Of a stretch of DNA of 64,000 bases, positions 51,372-62,611 are shown piece by piece. The position numbers and the translations under genes were made by a program. The notes below the pieces were generated by a model that made no database searches, was not told where the DNA came from, and saw only the letters and a program-made list of their open reading frames with translations. Each line of letters starts with the position of its first letter. Position 1 is the stretch's first letter. Origin of the DNA: Arsenophonus sp046530765 (GTDB taxonomy: Bacteria > Pseudomonadota > Gammaproteobacteria > Enterobacterales > Enterobacteriaceae); the NCBI GenBank assembly GCA_046530765.1, contig JBHEQS010000001.1:186001-250000 (forward strand). The letters are read 5' to 3'.

Positions 51372-53009
51372 ATGAAAACAAATTATATTTTTGTAACCGG
51401 TGGGGTGGTTTCTTCTCTAGGTAAAGGTATCGCCGCCGCATCTTTAGCTGCTATACTTGAAGCTCGTGGATTAAATGTTACTATTATGAAACTGGATCCA
51501 TACATTAATGTTGATCCTGGTACAATAAGTCCAATTCAACATGGAGAAGTTTTTGTTACAGAAGATGGTGCAGAAACTGATCTTGATTTAGGGCACTATG
51601 AACGTTTTATTCGAACTAGAATGACACGACTCAATAATTTTACAACTGGGCGGATATACTCTGATGTATTACGAAAAGAACGTCGTGGTGATTATTTAGG
51701 CGAAACTGTTCAAGTTATTCCTCATATTACTGATGAGATCAAAAATAGAATTATTTGCGGAGGAGAAGGTCACGATATAGCTTTAGTTGAAATTGGTGGA
51801 ACAGTTGGTGATATTGAGTCTTTACCTTTTTTGGAAGCTATTCGTCAATTAGCTTTTGATGTCACACGTAAACATACTATTTTCTTGCATCTCACTTTAG
51901 TGCCTTATTTACCAGCTGTTGGTGAAGTTAAAACCAAGCCGACACAACATTCAGTAAAAGAACTTCTTTCTATTGGAATTCAACCAGACGTGTTAATTTG
52001 TCGTTCAGATAGGGTTATTCCTATTAATCAACGAGCAAAAATTGCGCTTTTCTGCAATGTATTGGAGAAAGCGGTTATTTCATTAGAGGATATTGATTCA
52101 ATTTATAAAATTCTTCTATTATTAAAATCTCAACAGTTAGATGATTTCATTTGTGAGAAATTTGATCTTAAATGTCCAGCGGCTGATTTATCTGAATGGG
52201 AACAAGTTATTAATGAGCAAAGTAATCCTGTAGGTTATGTAACTGTTGGAATTGTAGGTAAATATATAAAATTACCTGACGCTTATAAGTCGGTTATTGA
52301 AGCGTTGAAGCATGGTGGCTTAAAAAATCATTTAACAGTAATTATTAAATTAATTGATTCTGAAGATATCGAGGTTCATGGTATTGATTTACTAAAAAAT
52401 CTTGATGCTATCCTAGTTCCAGGTGGATTTGGTGAACGAGGTATTGAAGGGAAAATTATCACAGCACGTTACGCTCGCGAAAATAATATTCCTTATTTTG
52501 GTATATGCCTAGGAATGCAGGTTGCTCTAATTGAGTATGCTCGGCACGTTGCTCAAATGGATGGGGCAAACTCGACAGAATTTGACCCAGATTCTCCGTA
52601 TCCAGTAATTGCCTTAATTACAGAGTGGTCCGATGATACTGGTAACATTAAAGTTCACAATAAAAATGATGATCTTGGAGGAACTATGCGATTAGGTGGG
52701 CAATTTTGTCATTTAATAAAAGGAAGTAAAGTTTATGAATTATATAATAGTGACATAATTATAGAGCGTCATCGTCATCGTTATGAAGTAAATAATACGT
52801 TTTTAGCTCGCATTGAGGAAGCTGGTTTGTGTATTGCTGGTCGTTCTGCAGATAATAAGTTAGTTGAGATTATTGAAGATCCAAATCATCCTTGGTTTGT
52901 AGCTTGTCAGTTTCATCCTGAGTTCACTTCAACGCCAAGGGATGGTCATCCATTATTTTCTGATTTTATAAATGCTGCAAAGGAATATAATGAAAACTAT
53001 CTAAAATAG
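51372..53009 (+). CDS. pyrG: CTP synthase
   Basis: A 545-residue enzyme, the E. coli length. It aminates UTP to CTP using glutamine and ATP. The N-terminal amidoligase domain begins YIFVTGGVVSSLGKGIAAAS with the nucleotide loop and MKLDPYINVDPGT. The C-terminal glutaminase (about residues 290-545) has the oxyanion strand PGGFGERG, the nucleophile Cys in FGICLGMQVA (near residue 379) and the His-Glu pair in FHPEFTSTP (near 515-517). All look intact. It is followed after 65 bases by eno, as in E. coli, and preceded by the decayed relA. Confidence 0.99.
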   Translation: MKTNYIFVTGGVVSSLGKGIAAASLAAILEARGLNVTIMKLDPYINVDPGTISPIQHGEVFVTEDGAETDLDLGHYERFIRTRMTRLNNFTTGRIYSDVLRKERRGDYLGETVQVIPHITDEIKNRIICGGEGHDIALVEIGGTVGDIESLPFLEAIRQLAFDVTRKHTIFLHLTLVPYLPAVGEVKTKPTQHSVKELLSIGIQPDVLICRSDRVIPINQRAKIALFCNVLEKAVISLEDIDSIYKILLLLKSQQLDDFICEKFDLKCPAADLSEWEQVINEQSNPVGYVTVGIVGKYIKLPDAYKSVIEALKHGGLKNHLTVIIKLIDSEDIEVHGIDLLKNLDAILVPGGFGERGIEGKIITARYARENNIPYFGICLGMQVALIEYARHVAQMDGANSTEFDPDSPYPVIALITEWSDDTGNIKVHNKNDDLGGTMRLGGQFCHLIKGSKVYELYNSDIIIERHRHRYEVNNTFLARIEEAGLCIAGRSADNKLVEIIEDPNHPWFVACQFHPEFTSTPRDGHPLFSDFINAAKEYNENYLK

Positions 53010-53074
53010 ATATTATATAATAATGTTAATTTATTAGTATTTATCGAAATTAAATTTGTATTAAGGAAAGTTTA

Positions 53075-54376
53075 ATGTCAAAAATTATTAAGGTTATCGG
53101 ACGAGAAATTATCGATTCTCGTGGAAATCCAACTGTTGAAGCAGAGGTTCATTTAGATGGAGGCTTTGTTGGTTTAGCAGCTGTGCCATCTGGAGCGTCG
53201 ACTGGATCGCAAGAAGCTTTAGAATTGCGTGATTATGATAAATCTCGTTTTTTAGGAAATGGGGTTCTAAAGGCAGTTAAAGCGATAAATCACCAAATTT
53301 TTGATGCATTAATAGGTCATGAATCGAAAGATCAGGCTAATATTGATAAAATCATGATAGAATTAGATAATACAGAAAATAAATCAAGATTAGGTGCTAA
53401 TGCTATTTTAGCTGTTTCACTTGCTAATGCAAAATCCGCAGCAGCATGTAAATATATGCCTCTATATGAACACATTGCTGAATTAAATGGTACTCCAGGT
53501 AAATTTTCTATGCCATTACCAATGATTAATATTATTAATGGTGGTGAGCATGCGCATAACAATATTGATATACAAGAATTTATGATACAACCAATAAGTG
53601 CAAAAAGCTTTAAAGAAGCAGTTCGTATTGGTTCTGAAATTTTTCACCATTTAGGAAAAATTTTAAAATATAAAGGGATGAATACAACAGTTGGTGATGA
53701 AGGCGGTTACGCACCAAATTTAGAATCTAATGCTTGCGCTTTATTATTAATTAAGGAAGCCGTTGAAGATGCTGGTTATGTTCTAGGTAAAGATATTACA
53801 TTAGCTATAGATTGTGCAGCATCAGAATTATACAATCAGAAAACAGGTAATTATGAACTGAAATCTGAAGGAAAAACTTTTACTTCACAAGAATTTACAC
53901 ATTATCTAGAGAAATTAACTAAAGAATATCCTATTGTCTCCATTGAAGATGGTCTTAATGAGTCAGATTTAGATGGTTTCCTTTACCAAACTCAAGTTTT
54001 AGGAAGTAAAATTCAATTAGTTGGTGATGATTTATTTGTTACTAACACAAATCTTTTACAAGAAGGCATTAAAAAAGGTATTGCCAATTCTATTTTAATT
54101 AAATTAAATCAGATTGGCACTTTAACTGAAACTTTATCGGCAATTAAAATGGCTAAAAATGCAAACTACACTGTAATTATATCACATCGATCAGGTGAAA
54201 CTGAAGACGTTACAATTGCAGATTTATCAGTAGGAATATCGGCAGGTCAAATCAAAACTGGTTCTATGAGTAGATCTGATCGTGTAGCTAAATACAACCA
54301 ATTAATTCGGATTGAAGAAGCATTAGGTGAAAAAGCTCTTTTTAATGGTTTGAAAGAGATTAAATGTCAGGTTTAA
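53075..54376 (+). CDS. eno: Enolase
   Basis: A 433-residue glycolytic enzyme (E. coli 432) that converts 2-phosphoglycerate to phosphoenolpyruvate; in E. coli it is also part of the RNA degradosome. It begins KVIGREIIDSRGNPTVEAEV after a few residues. The metal and catalytic residues are in GDEGGYAPNL, SIEDGLNESD, VGDDLFVTN and the signature ILIKLNQIGTLTET, with the catalytic loop SHRSGETED. AAGGA precedes the ATG. It forms the pyrG-eno pair. No lesions. Confidence 0.99.
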   Translation: MSKIIKVIGREIIDSRGNPTVEAEVHLDGGFVGLAAVPSGASTGSQEALELRDYDKSRFLGNGVLKAVKAINHQIFDALIGHESKDQANIDKIMIELDNTENKSRLGANAILAVSLANAKSAAACKYMPLYEHIAELNGTPGKFSMPLPMINIINGGEHAHNNIDIQEFMIQPISAKSFKEAVRIGSEIFHHLGKILKYKGMNTTVGDEGGYAPNLESNACALLLIKEAVEDAGYVLGKDITLAIDCAASELYNQKTGNYELKSEGKTFTSQEFTHYLEKLTKEYPIVSIEDGLNESDLDGFLYQTQVLGSKIQLVGDDLFVTNTNLLQEGIKKGIANSILIKLNQIGTLTETLSAIKMAKNANYTVIISHRSGETEDVTIADLSVGISAGQIKTGSMSRSDRVAKYNQLIRIEEALGEKALFNGLKEIKCQV

Positions 54377-55840
54377 TTTAATATTAATTATTAATTATAT
54401 ACTGTAAAGACGAAGTGTTTATAGTAATTTTGAATTAAATAAAATTAATTGTTAACTAATATTTATTTTTTTATTTTTTATGAAAAATAAAGTTTTTGTA
54501 TAATGAATGTTAATAATAATTATTATTAAATTATTGTAATCTACTATAGTTCCTAATAAAAATTAATTAATTTTTATTTCATATTTTAGATTTAATTATT
54601 AAAAATTAAATCTAAAAAAAATATTCTAGAAGGCATTAAATAATGAATTAATATGTTTTATAGTAAAAATTTAATCTTAATATGATAAAGTTTCAAGATA
54701 GAAACGTTATGTTTTCCATATGTTAATTATACTGATTGTATGTATTAGCTAAATAGCAAAGAGATAAACTCACAATATTACGTCCGTATTAATAAATTTA
54801 AAATAAAATACTGATATAAAATATAATGAAGCAGATTAAATTAAATAATAGATAGAATAATGTGTTAAATGTTCAAAACATTAAATTTACAATAAATTCT
54901 ATGATATATAATTAATAGAAATATTAGTATTAATATAGCGTTAATTATATAAAATATTAATCATTTTACATATAAAAACTGATATTATAAGCTATCTAGA
55001 TATGCAAATACAGATCATACGATTATGAAATATTGTTTGTTATCTAATTATATAAATAATTTAAGATAATTAATTTTAACTATGATGTAGTAGATGTTCG
55101 ATAGTCAATAATAAGTCACAAGTTAAGGAAGCGTGACTACATTGTAATATTGATTAATACGCAATATAAGCACTGAAATTAATTTAGCGCTAACAGTAAC
55201 AGATAAACGAAAGTTAAAACATTTATAATTATTAAAATATTAGTAATTATGAAACTAATAATTCTATTATACTTTTGTTTTATGTAATAAAAAAAGTACA
55301 TGTTACAGATAATATGAACACATTTATAGCTTTAAATATTATTTAAGATAATATTGATAAATATTTATGCATGATTTAGCAATATAAATTATTAATTCAT
55401 AGAGTATAAGATAAATGAATATTAAAAAAATTAGATAACTACATTATAACATTTAGTTTTTATACCAGTAAAAGAGACTTATATGATAGTTGATAAATAG
55501 TAGTTATAGTATAACTATAGTGTGATTCTAGTATTATAATTGCAATATTCAATAATACAATTGGTGGAATTTTTTTTCAAAAAAAACATAAAATAATATT
55601 AATAATAAAAACTTATGTTAGTAGATATATATTTAAAAATATATTTGAAGTAATAAATTATAATAACATGATCTCGCTTATTCCTAAAATAATTAATAAT
55701 AATCGTTTCCAATATAATTCTCTGAGGCCTTTAAAGTATTTGTCGGAAAGTAAAGAAGACAAAACTATTAATAAAATAAATGTATAAGAATGCAAGGTTG
55801 TTTTTATATTTATAAATATCATTGTATATTAACTAAATAA

Positions 55841-55880
55841 AAAAACAGTACTATATGAGATAGTGCTTTTATTTTAATTC
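55841..55880. terminator. Orphan, possibly bidirectional terminator
   Basis: A run of A leads into an 8-bp stem AGTACTAT / ATAGTGCT (one G-U pair) with the loop ATGAG, followed by TTTATTTT. With A before and T after, it could stop transcription from either side. The nearest intact gene is eno, 1.5 kb upstream, so it is probably a relic of a lost gene. Confidence 0.6.
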
Positions 55881-57251
55881 TGAATTAATATACTATTGGT
55901 ATAGTAATCAATTGCTATATGTTAATTTTTTTTATGTCAATTAAGTAGTTCCTTATTAATATTAATAGACTAAAACTAAAAATAAATAGAAAAATAATTA
56001 GCAGATATATAGATATTTAACAGGTTTAAACAACGTTATACACAATAAATATAATCGATTAGAATTTAATCTATCAGGACAAATAGCGTGATTATTAAGT
56101 TCTAAGCATTAACAAAGTGTAATATATAAAATCAGTTAATATTCTTATCACATTAGATAAATACGTTATTATTAATTAATTAATTAATTAATTAATCTAA
56201 CTATAATAAAACTAAAGCAATGTCATAAGATATAGTAGATAGATAAAACGAAATTTATATTGATTATTATAGTTTATACTTGAATAATAGTTATAATATA
56301 ACTAAATTATTAATATAATATAAGAAGTTAATAGTGCTAGTAATAATTATGATATTATAATATAAAATGAACAATAAAGTCATCAATATTAAAAGATTAG
56401 ATTTAATATTTATGTGCATTGTCAATGCAGCAGTATTAAACATGAATTGTCGTATTATAATTCATTTAAATTTGCTTAAAATAATGTCTTAAATAATAAC
56501 AATTTCTTATTTATATTGATAATATAAATAAGATGTTAATAGCATAATGAATTTGAATTTAGTTTTATTTTTCTTATGTATATCGAGTTATATTAAATAT
56601 TTAATAAAATAGAGTACAATAAAATTCAATTTAATACTGTATTTTTTAGTAAATTATAAAACATTATTACATAGACAAAATTATATTATCTACAAAGTTT
56701 ATTAACTTTATATTAAAGAGAAATATAATAATTTGTTAATCAACAAATAAAACAAATTAATATTAATATTTATCAAAAAAAAATTCAACCAGTATAATTG
56801 TTATTCATAGTTTCAATAACAATGTTATTTTATGTTTATTTATTAGTTAATTATTATGATAAATTCTTGATCATAGTAATTAACTTCATTAAAAACGTCA
56901 ATAATTTTTTATTTTTAATAATTTACTTTATTAAAAATATTTTTGTAAGTTTCAAGTTATTATATTGCTGTTAAATATTTTTACAGGTAATAATTAGTTT
57001 TTTAATATTGCATAAATGACTTTTATGAAATAGCGTAGAAACCTACTAGCCTACTGTCAATAGGATATAGATTATTTAATATTTATAATTTATAATTTAT
57101 AATTTATAAATTTTTAGCTTAAGGAAAGCTTTCTTTTATAAGTAATAAATTTAATTAAACGTAATATAGACGTAATATTTATATGTATAAAATAACTAAC
57201 CATTCTTTCTAATATTTAATACTATTTTTTATTAAAAAACATTAAATAGAA

Positions 57252-57305
57252 AAAATATAATAAAATAACTTATTTTTTAAACGATAAGTTATTTTATTAT
57301 ATTTT
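57252..57305. repeat. Perfect 22-bp inverted repeat, 10-base loop
   Basis: Arms 57252-57273 and 57284-57305 are exact reverse complements. No gene lies within 3 kb, and there is no adjoining T run that would make it a terminator. Confidence 0.93.
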
Positions 57306-59449
57306 GTTAGACAAAAAAACGTATTAATAACTTTTATAAGTATAATATAATTTAATATTATTTAGTTTTATATATTTAATTAATATCAAATTGAATTATA
57401 TTATATATTCAAGGATGTTATTGGAATTCAATATATTTATGTATATACATAAACTGCGCCTTCATATATTTTTAGAAAATTTAAGAAAATAAATAATTTA
57501 TATTAATTAAAACGTAGTACGTAAGATCTGTAAATCTTTAACTTATAATTCAAGGCAAACAAAAGTTACATAATTAATTATCGTTATCAATAGTTATGTT
57601 AATTATTTTATTCATGCTATCCTTTAAATAAATATAAATTTTAAATTAGACTATTAAAATTGTTTTTAAATATAGTAAGTGATAGTGAGATATTGGTTTA
57701 TATAAACCACAACATTAAAAATGGATACAATATAACTATTTACAAGGAGTACATAAATAATTTATTTCATAAAAAATTACTATAAAATAGTAATTGTGAT
57801 TAACAAAATTTGACTGTTTTACCTATAATCATATAAATTATAGGTCTCATATTAAAAAGTCTTTAATGTTTTGTCAGATACAACAATTCATAAATTAATA
57901 ATTTCGTATTATAATATTGTATGATTATGAACGAATATAATTTATTATATATATTTTAATGATATTTTTTAATTATAATGAAATGAATATTTTTTTCTTT
58001 TATCTAAATATTTACTTTGTATTATAGAAAATATGGATTAACTAGAATAATAGCAATAAACAAGTAGAAATTAATGCAGTTTACTTACTAAATTTATAGC
58101 CTATGATATGAAATAGGCATCAGCATTTTATTTTTATTATAGAAAATTTATATTTTTGAAATATGGTGTACATTTTAAAAATAATTATTAGTTAAACTAG
58201 TTTATTTTTAATATAAAAAATTAAATATAAAGTTTGAATTATTATTTATATTTATATTTTTCTAAACTAATAAAAAATTTTGAAAATATTGCAATAATCC
58301 TGATTACAATTTAAAGAAGATACAACTATTATTGTATAATTAATAATTATCTTTGATATACTTTCTTCTCACTTACTATATTGCGCTTATTTAATTACAA
58401 TATTGATTATTATAAAAATTAAATTTATATAAAAAAAATCAATTTTGTGCTTTAAAAATCAAATCTCGATTAATGCTTATATAATGCTTATATAATGTTA
58501 CATTATTCTAGTTTTTTTTACAAATTTAGTATATAGAAAATTATTCAACATTTTTATAAAATTAGCTAGAAAGTTTTTATTTCAAAAAACACTCTATTAG
58601 TAATTTTATTTAAATAAAACTCTGATTCTAATTTTAATATATTAATTTGTTTATATAAATTATTTAATAATAAATAGTTATTTTACATAATCAAGTTGTA
58701 TTAGTGGCTAAAAATTAGCCTAAAAAGATTTTAAAATTAAATAATTCCACTATAATTACATATTTATTAATTAGATAAAATATATTTATTTAAAATTCTC
58801 TAAATTATATAAATTTATTTATATTTAATATAACAATATCATGATAATCGATTTATAATATAACATTTACATTTAATAGAGATATTATATTATAAATTTA
58901 TATTATTTTTTTATAAATTTATTGAAAATTTTCAAATATCTATAGATATTTACTTCTACTATTCTTTATCAATTAGTCTATATTTTTTAATCACAGTTTA
59001 TAAACAATATCTATGTATGTTTATATTTTTTAGTTAATGATTATTTTAATACATAATCATATTTACATATCTATAGTTTATTCTTGCATCTAAATATAAA
59101 ATTTGACTAACGTCAATAAATGGAGACTAGTTATTTTAAAGTAAGGCAATTTATTAAGTAGTACTTCACTTAAATTAAGATTTAATTTTTTTATAATTAA
59201 TAATTGCAATTAATATTGATTTAGATTCTTGAATATGTTAGTGATAATTAATGTTTTATTAAAAAATTCATTTTTTTCAATATAGATATAAAGATTATTA
59301 ACTAATACGCAATATTATTTTTATAATATATTTATTTAATCATTTAAATAAATTATCTATAAAATATTTATATATAACTACATATATCTACATTTATTTA
59401 ATTATTTATTAATTTATCATGATACATATCCTTTTATATCAATGTTTCA

Positions 59450-59720
59450 CATTGTTTAAAACTACTACTTAATAGTAATCAAACAACTATATATTGTGTA
59501 TGCCGCATTATATAATTTACTAAAAATTTTAACATATAAATATATCTATGCAAATAACGTAGCATTCTGTATATATATTTTAAGATAATTACTAATATAA
59601 TTTCATAAATAATTTTATTTTAAATAGCTTAACTATAAATTGTGCTTTTAATTTTTTTGATTTTTTTTAAAAAAATTTACCTAACGCTTACTTATTTGCA
59701 TAATATTTCTACAAAAATAA
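59450..59720 (-). pseudogene. mltD: mltD fossil (lytic transglycosylase)
   Basis: E. coli has mltD downstream of gloB on the minus strand. At 59508 the minus strand reads NAAYTIYSCLI against VAAYNSGEGRV of the transglycosylase fold. Just before it ATLFA*IYLYVKIF resembles AALNMMQRLNKMF. Near 59715 VEILCK* fits VESAFDP. Three spaced matches in the right order and strand make chance unlikely. MltD is a membrane-bound murein hydrolase. Confidence 0.55.
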
Positions 59721-60179
59721 TATTAATTATATATTAATTAATTAAGATATAATAGGTTATATTTATTAAATAATTTAATAAATATATAAATAATAATCAT
59801 AATGTTTAATTACAATTATCAATTTAAAAGTAATATTTTAGTTTGTAAATTTCAAAAAAAATATCAAACTTTAAATATTTTTCAGTAGAATATATAATTA
59901 TTGTTTTTAAAAAAGTTTTATAAAATATTTAAATAATATTGATCTTATTTTTTATATTGTAATCTTTATTAGAATAATAAGTTATTTTTAATATTTTTAT
60001 TAACAATTAAATTGTAAGTTTTTATAGCATTATAATTATTAGGTAATAAAAGCAGTAAATGCAATATTATCTACGGTTATATTTATAACCATTACAAATT
60101 AAGGATTTAGTTAACAATCTCTTAAATTTTTGAATAGAAAAGAAAATTTATTATCCTATTTATTCAAAAATCATACAAT
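59721..60179. other. Desert between mltD and gloB fossils
   Basis: Nothing readable; presumably the rest of mltD and the 3' end of gloB on the minus strand. Confidence 0.5.
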
Positions 60180-60590
60180 AAACATAAAAAATAGATAATC
60201 TATACAAAATAAATGATGTTTTTTTGATGCTAATGAACACATCATAATATATGTCATTGTGCATTTAAAGTTTTTTAATAAAATACACTAAATTAAACCA
60301 ATCTACTTTTATAATATGAGCTATTATCTTTCTACTCACTTCAATTATATAATAAGTAGGTAATTTTATATATTTTCCTAATTTACTCACTTTCAATTAA
60401 CGTGATTATTATTATGATTAGTAAGTAAAATAGCAACATGTCTTATTGTTTTTTTTGTTTTAAAAATACTGAAGTAGTTTATCAAAACTATAATTAATAA
60501 TAACACAGTTATTTTGATAAGTTAATAACAATATATAGTTTTTAACTAGAGAATGAATTCTGATAAGTTCCACAATATACTAATGTCTTG
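60180..60590 (-). pseudogene. gloB: gloB fossil (glyoxalase II)
   Basis: Divergent from yafS as in E. coli. The minus strand at 60433-60397 reads AILLTNHNNNHVN against AIFLTHHHHDHVGG, the metal-binding motif, with most His codons changed to Asn by a single C-to-A step. At 60540-60521 NYILLLT matches NYIWVLN near the N-terminus, and at 60212-60189 LFCIDYLF matches LFCGDTLF. The metal ligands are gone, so even a read-through product would be dead. Glyoxalase II hydrolyses S-lactoylglutathione. Confidence 0.87.
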
Positions 60591-60618
60591 TATCTTATTT
60601 GACTAAAAGGATATTACA

Positions 60619-61335
60619 ATGAAATCAGATAATATTGCTAAACATTCTAAAATGCCTAATTCATGGAAAGATATTCCATGCGGAGAATATTATCGAATTG
60701 CATTGAATCAACAATTAAAACCATGGTGGCCAAAAATTTTTGGTTTATATTTACTAAAAATTGGTCATTTGAGCTTACAGATCAATACTCAATCATCATT
60801 GATTACTCATCAATTTAGCATGAATATAACAGGAAGTGATTTTCAATTATTAGGTGACCCAAATAAAATGCCTTTTGATAATAAATCAATCGATGCCTGT
60901 CTTTTAATTCAGCAACTATCTTATAGTACTAACCCACATTGGTTATTACTCGAAGCGGATAGGATTTTAGCTAATGATGGATGGCTAATTTTATCTAATT
61001 TTAATCCATTTAGTTTGTTAGGAATAAAAAAATGTATTTCATTTTTAAGTGAGCAGAAACTATATTATAGTCGCATGTTTTCAATTTCTCGTCAGATTAA
61101 TTGGCTAAGATTATTAAATTATGAAGTATTACATCAACAAAGTTTTCAAATTATACCTTGGATAAATCCTAATCATTTTATTAATAGAAATTTACAATTT
61201 GCTGGTTGCATCAATCTTATTATTGCCAGAAAAAGAACATTCACATTAACGCCAATTCCAATAAATTTTATCCAAACTCTGATTAAAATAGATAATACGT
61301 TTGTCGATGTTAAGTATTTATGTAAATGTCATTAA
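60619..61335 (+). CDS. yafS: YafS-like SAM-dependent methyltransferase family protein
   Basis: A 238-residue protein matching E. coli YafS (about 240) along its length, for example SWKDIPCGEYYRIALNQQLK against CWGDLPWGKLYRKALERQLN, the hydrophobic ILANDGWLILSNFNPFSLLG and LQFAGCINLIIARKRT. It has the outline of a class I methyltransferase, but the glycine-rich SAM loop is poorly formed. Substrate unknown. It keeps the E. coli setting gloB-yafS-rnhA-dnaQ and is convergent with rnhA, ending 11 bases from it. AAAGGAT precedes the ATG. Survival of a gene of unknown function in such a reduced genome is of interest. Confidence 0.88.
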   Translation: MKSDNIAKHSKMPNSWKDIPCGEYYRIALNQQLKPWWPKIFGLYLLKIGHLSLQINTQSSLITHQFSMNITGSDFQLLGDPNKMPFDNKSIDACLLIQQLSYSTNPHWLLLEADRILANDGWLILSNFNPFSLLGIKKCISFLSEQKLYYSRMFSISRQINWLRLLNYEVLHQQSFQIIPWINPNHFINRNLQFAGCINLIIARKRTFTLTPIPINFIQTLIKIDNTFVDVKYLCKCH

Positions 61336-61346
61336 TTTTATTATAA

Positions 61347-61817
61347 CTAAAATCCACTATCCTCTTCCGTAGGAAATAGAGCTGCATTTTTCGCTAATTC
61401 ATCGCATTGTTCATTCTCTGGATGTCCAATATGGCCTTTAACCCAATTCCAATTCACTTGATGTCGTGATATAGCTAAGTCTAAAGCTTGCCATAGATCA
61501 ATATTTAAAACAGGAGATTTATCAACTCGACGCCATTGATGATTTTTCCAATGATGTATCCATTGGGTAATTCCTTGCTGAACATATTGACTATCTGTTG
61601 TTATAATAACTTCGCAAGATTGCTTAAGTGTTTCTAAACCAATAATAGTTGCCATTAATTCCATGCGATTATTGGTAGTATGAAAATAACCTTTGCTTAA
61701 TATTTTTTCATGTTTATGATAACGAAATAAAATAGCATAACCACCTGGACCCGGATTACCCAAGCAAGAACCATCGGTAAAAATTTCCACATGTTTCATC
61801 ATTTCTGATAAACTCAT
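61347..61817 (-). CDS. rnhA: Ribonuclease HI
   Basis: A 156-residue enzyme (E. coli 155) that cuts the RNA strand of RNA-DNA hybrids, limiting R-loops and clearing primers. The catalytic residues are visible: Asp in VEIFTDGSCLGNPGPGG, Glu in TTNNRMELMA, Asp in TTDSQYVQQGI and Asp in ENEQCDELAKNA. The start could be the ATG at 61817 or one of two ATGs five or six codons in (MKHVEIF is the E. coli-like N-terminus). It is divergent from dnaQ, with 44 bases between them, the enteric arrangement. Confidence 0.97.
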   Translation of the reverse strand: MSLSEMMKHVEIFTDGSCLGNPGPGGYAILFRYHKHEKILSKGYFHTTNNRMELMATIIGLETLKQSCEVIITTDSQYVQQGITQWIHHWKNHQWRRVDKSPVLNIDLWQALDLAISRHQVNWNWVKGHIGHPENEQCDELAKNAALFPTEEDSGF

Positions 61818-61861
61818 TTTATTAATGATTTATAACTCTAAGTTTGACATAAAAATCTATT

Positions 61862-62611
61862 ATGAACACAGTGATTACACGACAAATTGTTCTTGATACG
61901 GAAACTACTGGTATGAATAAGCTAGGTATTCCTTATGAAGGACATAATATTATTGAAATTGGTGCTGTAGAAGTGATTAATCGTCACCTAACAGGTCGAC
62001 ACTTTCATGTTTATATAAAGCCACCTAGATTAATTGATTACGAAGCTATTAAAATTCATGGAATTAGTAATGAATTTTTACAAGATAAGCCGACTTTTTC
62101 CGAAATAGTTGATGAGTTTTTAGATTTTATTCGCGGATCTGAGCTAATCATTCACAATGCTCCTTTTGATGTTGGATTTATGGAATATGAATTTTTCAAT
62201 CTAAATAGAAATATTCCACCAATTGCAAGCTTTTGTCGAATCATTGATAGCTTGGTATTGGCAAGAAAACTGTTTCCTGGAAAACGGAACAATCTTGATG
62301 TTTTGTGTGATCGTTATCATATTGATAACTCCAAGAGAACATTACATGGAGCGTTGCTTGATGCTGAGATATTAGCTGAAGTTTATATGGCTATGACTGG
62401 AGGTCAAACTTCATTAGCTTTTTCAGTTAATTTAGAATCTACTAGTGAGGATTACATATGTGATATCAAGAAAACAAAGAGATTGCCAATTGAATTAAAT
62501 GTTATTTATGCTAATCAGAAAGAAATTTTTGATCATGAAGAAGTCCTAGATTTAATTGAAAAGAAAAGTAGAAAGATTTCTCTTTGGAGATCAAATGATA
62601 ACAAAAAATAA
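61862..62611 (+). CDS. dnaQ: DNA polymerase III epsilon subunit (3'-5' proofreading exonuclease)
   Basis: A 249-residue protein (E. coli 243). It proofreads replication as part of the polymerase III core. The exonuclease motifs are intact: Exo I QIVLDTETTGMN (Asp, Glu), Exo II IIHNAPFDVGFM (Asp) and Exo III RTLHGALLDAEILAEVY (His, Asp). The C-terminal segment that binds the alpha subunit is present. Start ATG 61862 lies 44 bases from the divergent rnhA start. In E. coli tRNA-Asp follows dnaQ; no tRNA is visible here. Proofreading is thus kept despite the heavy A/T drift. Confidence 0.98.
   Translation: MNTVITRQIVLDTETTGMNKLGIPYEGHNIIEIGAVEVINRHLTGRHFHVYIKPPRLIDYEAIKIHGISNEFLQDKPTFSEIVDEFLDFIRGSELIIHNAPFDVGFMEYEFFNLNRNIPPIASFCRIIDSLVLARKLFPGKRNNLDVLCDRYHIDNSKRTLHGALLDAEILAEVYMAMTGGQTSLAFSVNLESTSEDYICDIKKTKRLPIELNVIYANQKEIFDHEEVLDLIEKKSRKISLWRSNDNKK

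Larger units (their letters stand above)
54377..59449. other. 5 kb A/T desert downstream of eno
   Basis: No gene recognised. Since eno and gloB are far apart in E. coli, a rearrangement point lies here. It contains a terminator-like hairpin at 55841-55880, an AATT run at 56171-56196, four copies of a 7-base TTTATAA repeat at about 57081-57109, and a perfect 22-bp inverted repeat at 57252-57273 and 57284-57305 with a 10-base loop. Confidence 0.6.
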
